From: Chloroflexota bacterium
GTDB lineage: Bacteria > Chloroflexota > Anaerolineae > Ardenticatenales > Ardenticatenaceae
NCBI GenBank assembly: GCA_003520455.1
Contig: DOUV01000279.1
Span: forward strand, 1-9,035
Length of the DNA stretch: 9,035 bases
Reading direction: 5' to 3'
Below the pieces are notes generated by a model. That model did not search any database. It was not told the DNA's origin and was given only the letters and a program-made list of their open reading frames with translations. Positions 6,172 through 9,035 of this stretch are shown here, piece by piece (the first letter of the stretch is position 1; every line of letters begins with the position of its first letter). The translations under genes and the position numbers were made by a program.

Positions 6172-6597
6172 ATGAATTTTCTTCTGCCTCTGAACCAATC
6201 AGATTGATGACGCGCTCCCGAATGCGCTTGGCTGCTTGTAGGGCCTCTTCAGCCTCTGTCAGGCCAATTGCTTCAAAAGCAATGTCGCCAGGATAACGTC
6301 CGGCAATGATGTATTCATTTAACACCGCCCCTTCAGTTACCATTGTTCCTAATTCGGCATCATAGACAGCGCATAAAGCCAGCAGTTTCACCAGGTCATG
6401 CGACTTTTCCAGCGACCAGCCTTGAGCAATCAAGTAACCTTTCAAAAACTTTTCGGCTGCGCTCTGGCACAGAAAGCAAATCGTCGGATAGGCAGGTGTT
6501 TCTGCTCCAACTCGCGTGCAGCTACTCCCAACTCATTTTCGGCATAGCGCAGCCAGGCGCGGGGCGTCTCCACCGGCTGTTTAGGCTGGTCGGTCAT
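6170..6597 (-). pseudogene. HEPN-domain protein, frameshifted
   Basis: A HEPN helical protein, partner of the MNT protein just upstream. Its start is ATG 6597 (MTDQPKQPVETPRAWLRYAE), overlapping the MNT stop by 17 nt, a usual sign of translational coupling. The first frame continues only into non-HEPN residues and stops at 6442. The true continuation is one frame over: YPTICFLCQSAAEKFLKGYL, IAQGWSLEKSHDLVKLL, and AGRYPGDIAF, to TAA at 6170. Restoring one base (probably a G) near 6506-6508 gives a single protein of about 142 residues, normal for the family. The RX4-6H RNase motif of HepT-type toxins is not visible; the layout (MNT first) and the RYPGD motif fit the HI0074 type, thought to help substrate binding. 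The break may be a real mutation or a sequencing error. Confidence 0.75.
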
Positions 6598-6955
6598 ACA
6601 ATACTTTTCCCTCGCCAAAGATGTGCCGGGTATAAAACGGATTGCCATCTGCCAAATTGCGGGTCACTTCCCTGGATGTTCGCACAATCAGATCAAGATC
6701 AAAATATCGCCCCCTCAATAGGTACTCTATACGCCGTCGCACTTCACGATTGGAGACGGGGCTATCGTGAACAATAAAAAGATCAAGGTCGCTCGCGTCT
6801 GTGGTGTGTTCACGAGCATACGAGCCAAACAGAATTATCTGTCGAGGTGAAATCTCATCAACAATTTTTTTAATGATGTATTTAATTAATTCCGGGGTGA
6901 TTTGCCGGGTCTGTAACCGCGTGTCCGGCTTCAATACAGCTGTCTGTATCGACAC
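6581..6955 (-). CDS. MNT-type minimal nucleotidyltransferase
   Basis: A 124-residue protein of the DNA-polymerase-beta-like minimal nucleotidyltransferase family (HI0073/MntA type), which transfers nucleotides, in MntA-type antitoxins AMP onto the partner HEPN toxin. The signature GS-x10-D-x-D is complete: Gly44-Ser45 in LFGSYARE, then Asp56 and Asp58 in SDLDLFIV; the third acid is Asp86 or Asp88 in YFDLDLIV. The C-terminal HIFGEGKVLYDR is typical. The GTG start at 6955 has GGAGG 10 nt upstream. It overlaps the HEPN start, lies 23 bp after the stop of regulator D, and has its own promoter inside the D tail. The segment is visibly richer in A+T than its neighbours (for example 6845-6900), suggesting separate acquisition. 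It may be an antitoxin or a stand-alone transferase; because the partner is broken, its present role is uncertain. Confidence 0.88.
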   Translation of the reverse strand: MSIQTAVLKPDTRLQTRQITPELIKYIIKKIVDEISPRQIILFGSYAREHTTDASDLDLFIVHDSPVSNREVRRRIEYLLRGRYFDLDLIVRTSREVTRNLADGNPFYTRHIFGEGKVLYDRPA

Positions 6956-6965
6956 GATGACTTGT

Positions 6966-6970
6966 CCTCC
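6966..6970 (-). promoter_or_regulatory. RBS of the MNT gene
   Basis: GGAGG on the minus strand, 10 nt upstream of the GTG at 6955. It supports the GTG start, as no in-frame ATG is nearby. Confidence 0.6.
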
Positions 6971-6978
6971 AACAACTG

Positions 6979-9035
6979 TTAATGCTCATCCTCATTGCTC
7001 ACAATTATACCACAAGCTGCCAAAAACCCCGCCCGTAGATCCTCGTCATCAATCTTGGCGGCGAGGGCTTGTATTATTTCTGCGGCCTTTCCAAAAGCCC
7101 GCTGCGCCTGTTCCTCATCCCCGTTAGCCCGGTACAACTCGCCCAACTTCGCCAGAATCGGCCACTCCTCCCCGGGCAAACCGATTTGTTCGGCCAGCGA
7201 GAGCGCCTCTTCCAGGTGGGTAATGGCTTGCTTCATGTCGCCATCCCACTCCGCCAGCAGCGCCAACGAATGCAAGTGTGGCAGGCGATAGCGAGGGATA
7301 TGGCTTACCAATTCGCCCCACGTGCGGACATCCTCGCGGGCCAACTCAACCTCGCCGCCGCGCAGCAGGGCTTCGGTCTCCGGCCAGCGGGGGGAAATGA
7401 CCAACGGCAGAGCGGTGTACTTCCGGGAGGCCAGCGCCTGCCGCGCATACCTGGTCGCTGCCTCCCAGTCTCCGGCCAGAGCACAATCGGCGCAGAGTTG
7501 GGCAGCGGTCATTTCGGCGAAAGACTGTGAACCCGCTCTTTCATTGAGGCCAGCGGCCTCCAGGTGCGCAGCACGGGCTGATTCCGATGCCAGGAGCGCC
7601 CGGTAGACCATGCCGAACACGAGCAAATTTAAGAAGCTCACCAGGACCATGTCATGGGCCTGCGCCTGCTGCCGGCCCTGCCGGGCGAAGCGTAAGGCTT
7701 CTTCATAATCACCTTTGTCCATCAGGCCAAAGGCCAGCACGGCACTGCTGGCAATCTGTCCCCAGGGATTGTCAATCTCCTGGCTGATGGTGTAGGCGGT
7801 GTGGGCGTCCGCGATACCCGCCTCAAGCTGTCCCTGACACATTTTGACCAGGGCAATGATTGTCAGGCAATCCGCTTCCAGGGCCCGGTTGCCCAACGTC
7901 GCGTAGCGGGTCTTTGCTTCTTCCATGTGGGCCTGACATGCCCTCACCTGGCCCAGCAGGAACTCGGCATAAGCCAGGGTGTTCAAGCTGCCGGCCATCA
8001 ACTCCTGGTTCCCCAGTTCGCGGGCCAGGGCCACGGCTTGCTGGCTATGGCGTACCGTGGTCGGGTAGTCAAAGGTGTGGTAGGCCAACTGGGCCAGACT
8101 CCATTCCGTTTCGGCCAGCGCCGCTTTATTATCACTCTCCTCGGCGACACTCAGCGCCTGTTGTAGCCAGGCTGCCGCCGTCTCGAACTCATACGTGTGA
8201 ACGGCCACCGTACCCAGGCGGTTCAGGGCGATACAAGCCATCTCCGGCCGGCTCGACGCCTGAGCCAGGGCCAGCATCTCCCGGTAGATAGTTTCGGCAT
8301 GCTGGTACTCGCCCACGAGTTCGTAGGCTCGACCCAGCCGCAGGGAAAGATGTTCCACGCTATCGGCGACTGATAACTGTTCACTGATGACTGACAATTG
8401 GTCGCGGGCCTGTTCGTAATAGACAATGGCATCGCGTACGGCAAACAGGGCCATGGCGGCGTCTCCGGCGGCCAGGCTGTAGCGAAAGGCGGGTTCGGTC
8501 AGCCGAGCGGCCAGGGCGTGGTGGGCTAACTCGGCCGGCGCCGCCGTTGCTTCCAGTACAGTGAACGCCTGGCGGTGGTAGAGGCGGCGCCGGGCAGCCC
8601 CGGCTTCGGTGTAGACGACGTCACGAGTTTTGTCGTGGGCGAAGGTGTAGGGACGGGTCAGGTCATCGGTCTCCACCAATAGGCGGCCGGCGAGTAATTC
8701 ATCCAGGGCCGGCAAGCCCTCACCGGCAGAGATGCCGGCCACCTGGCACAGCCGCTCGAAACTACAATCTCGGCCGATGACAGCCGCAGCTGTTAAGAGC
8801 GCTGTGGCGTTGGAGGTGAGCCGGCGCAAGCGAGTCAAAATAACCTCGCGCACACCCTGCGGGATTAACCCCTGTAGCGCCGCTGCTGGCTGCGTCCCCA
8901 TCTGCCAGTCAACCGCCCAGGTCCCCTTCTCATCCCGGCGTGATTGCAGCACCCCCTGTTCCATCAGTGTCTTGATCATTTCGGTGATGTAGAAGGGCTG
9001 GCCGGCTGTTTCAGCGAACAGCCACTCGGCGAACG
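6979..9035 (-). CDS. AfsR/SARP-type STAND regulator, 5' end outside window (copy D)
   Basis: About 684 residues are visible, in frame from 9033 to TAA at 6979. They match copy A from its residue 503 to the end: FAEWLFAETAGQPFYITEMI, LTRPYTFAHDKTRDVVY, the TPR region with GRAYELVGEYQHAETIY, and the terminal AKIDDEDLRAGFLAACG. The winged helix, BTAD and Walker motifs should lie beyond 9035; that this copy has them is inferred from A. The in-window part is the helical arm and TPR-like sensor. It has no frameshift or stop, so the copy is probably functional. The C-terminal tail (GIIVSNEDEH) differs from A's. A repeat-derived linker lies at nt 8365-8400. Its last codons contain the promoter for the MNT gene 23 bp downstream, so read-through coupling is also possible. 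The divergent target, if any, is outside the window. Confidence 0.9.
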   Translation of the reverse strand, partial: FAEWLFAETAGQPFYITEMIKTLMEQGVLQSRRDEKGTWAVDWQMGTQPAAALQGLIPQGVREVILTRLRRLTSNATALLTAAAVIGRDCSFERLCQVAGISAGEGLPALDELLAGRLLVETDDLTRPYTFAHDKTRDVVYTEAGAARRRLYHRQAFTVLEATAAPAELAHHALAARLTEPAFRYSLAAGDAAMALFAVRDAIVYYEQARDQLSVISEQLSVADSVEHLSLRLGRAYELVGEYQHAETIYREMLALAQASSRPEMACIALNRLGTVAVHTYEFETAAAWLQQALSVAEESDNKAALAETEWSLAQLAYHTFDYPTTVRHSQQAVALARELGNQELMAGSLNTLAYAEFLLGQVRACQAHMEEAKTRYATLGNRALEADCLTIIALVKMCQGQLEAGIADAHTAYTISQEIDNPWGQIASSAVLAFGLMDKGDYEEALRFARQGRQQAQAHDMVLVSFLNLLVFGMVYRALLASESARAAHLEAAGLNERAGSQSFAEMTAAQLCADCALAGDWEAATRYARQALASRKYTALPLVISPRWPETEALLRGGEVELAREDVRTWGELVSHIPRYRLPHLHSLALLAEWDGDMKQAITHLEEALSLAEQIGLPGEEWPILAKLGELYRANGDEEQAQRAFGKAAEIIQALAAKIDDEDLRAGFLAACGIIVSNEDEH
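7004..7013 (-). promoter_or_regulatory. extended -10 promoter of the MNT/HEPN pair
   Basis: GTGGTATAAT on the minus strand (TATAAT at 7004-7009, extended -10 TGG) lies in the last codons of regulator D (Gly-Ile-Ile). No clear -35 exists. Expected start near 6997, leader about 40 nt to the GTG at 6955. It is identical over 10 bp to the promoter at 5286-5295. Confidence 0.5.
8365..8400. repeat. ACTGAT(A/G)ACTG tandem encoding a linker in copy D
   Basis: ACTGATAACTG (8369-8379) and ACTGATGACTG (8383-8393) are 14 bp apart. On the minus strand they encode QLSVISEQLSV between conserved YEQAR and LRLGRAYEL. QLSVIS-type translations are typical of small dispersed repeats in Chloroflexota and cyanobacteria. 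Copy A has an unrelated repeat at the same place. Confidence 0.55.

Noticed and set aside
6865..6871. Seven-base A/T run inside the MNT gene as a programmed slippage site
   Set aside because: The reading frame continues unbroken through it with conserved MNT motifs downstream, so no frameshift is needed.
6990..7010. lac-operator-like string TTGTGAGCAAT after the MNT promoter
   Set aside because: Only a half-site match with no symmetric partner, and it is coding sequence of regulator D; judged chance.
6106..7071. Composite transposon flanked by direct repeats (6106-6171 and 7007-7071)
   Set aside because: The flanks are explained as homologous regulator C-termini, they are diverged, and no transposase or integrase lies between them.

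Overview
The window looks like an accessory region of a GC-rich bacterial chromosome, most likely Chloroflexota (Anaerolineae-like). The grounds are large BTAD/STAND/TPR regulators in several copies, a coiled-coil/nuclease-like hypothetical of a type common in Chloroflexota and cyanobacteria, extended -10 promoters (TGGTATAAT), and short dispersed repeats turned into protein linkers. This placement is inference; no marker gene is present.

Layout. (1) 43-3627 (-): an intact 1194-residue AfsR/SARP-type STAND regulator (copy A). (2) 3628-3737: a divergent intergenic region with three GTTACG(C/T) direct repeats at 11-12 bp period, placed 8 bp from a -10-like TATAGT. (3) 3738-4469 (+): an alpha/beta hydrolase with an excellent RBS. 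(4) 4474-5265 (-): a coiled-coil protein with a nuclease-like C-terminal domain, convergent with the hydrolase and 4 bp from it. (5) 5323-6171: a graveyard holding the C-terminal tail of a second AfsR-like gene (copy B), the 3' half of a divergently oriented cupin gene, and a scrap of about 65 bp from the C-terminus of a third AfsR-like gene (copy C). (6) 6170-6955 (-): an MNT nucleotidyltransferase and a HEPN partner; the HEPN frame is broken by an apparent 1-base deletion. (7) 6979-9035 (-): a fourth AfsR-like gene (copy D), cut by the window edge so that its DNA-binding end is not visible.

How it may work. The repeating theme is a large regulator transcribed away from a small enzyme gene (hydrolase beside A, cupin beside B). 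The regulator would bind a cytoplasmic signal through its C-terminal TPR region, use ATP to switch, and activate the divergent enzyme gene through the direct repeats. Copies B and C appear to be remnants of the same kind of module removed by deletion, and the MNT/HEPN pair sits in the scar. Only A plus the hydrolase is a complete module inside the window. Two further promoters, sharing the 10-mer GTGGTATAAT, appear to drive the coiled-coil gene and the MNT/HEPN pair.

Gene-free stretches are short. The longest non-genic DNA, 5266-6171, consists almost entirely of the pseudogene pieces described. No tRNA, rRNA, CRISPR array, transposase or origin was seen.
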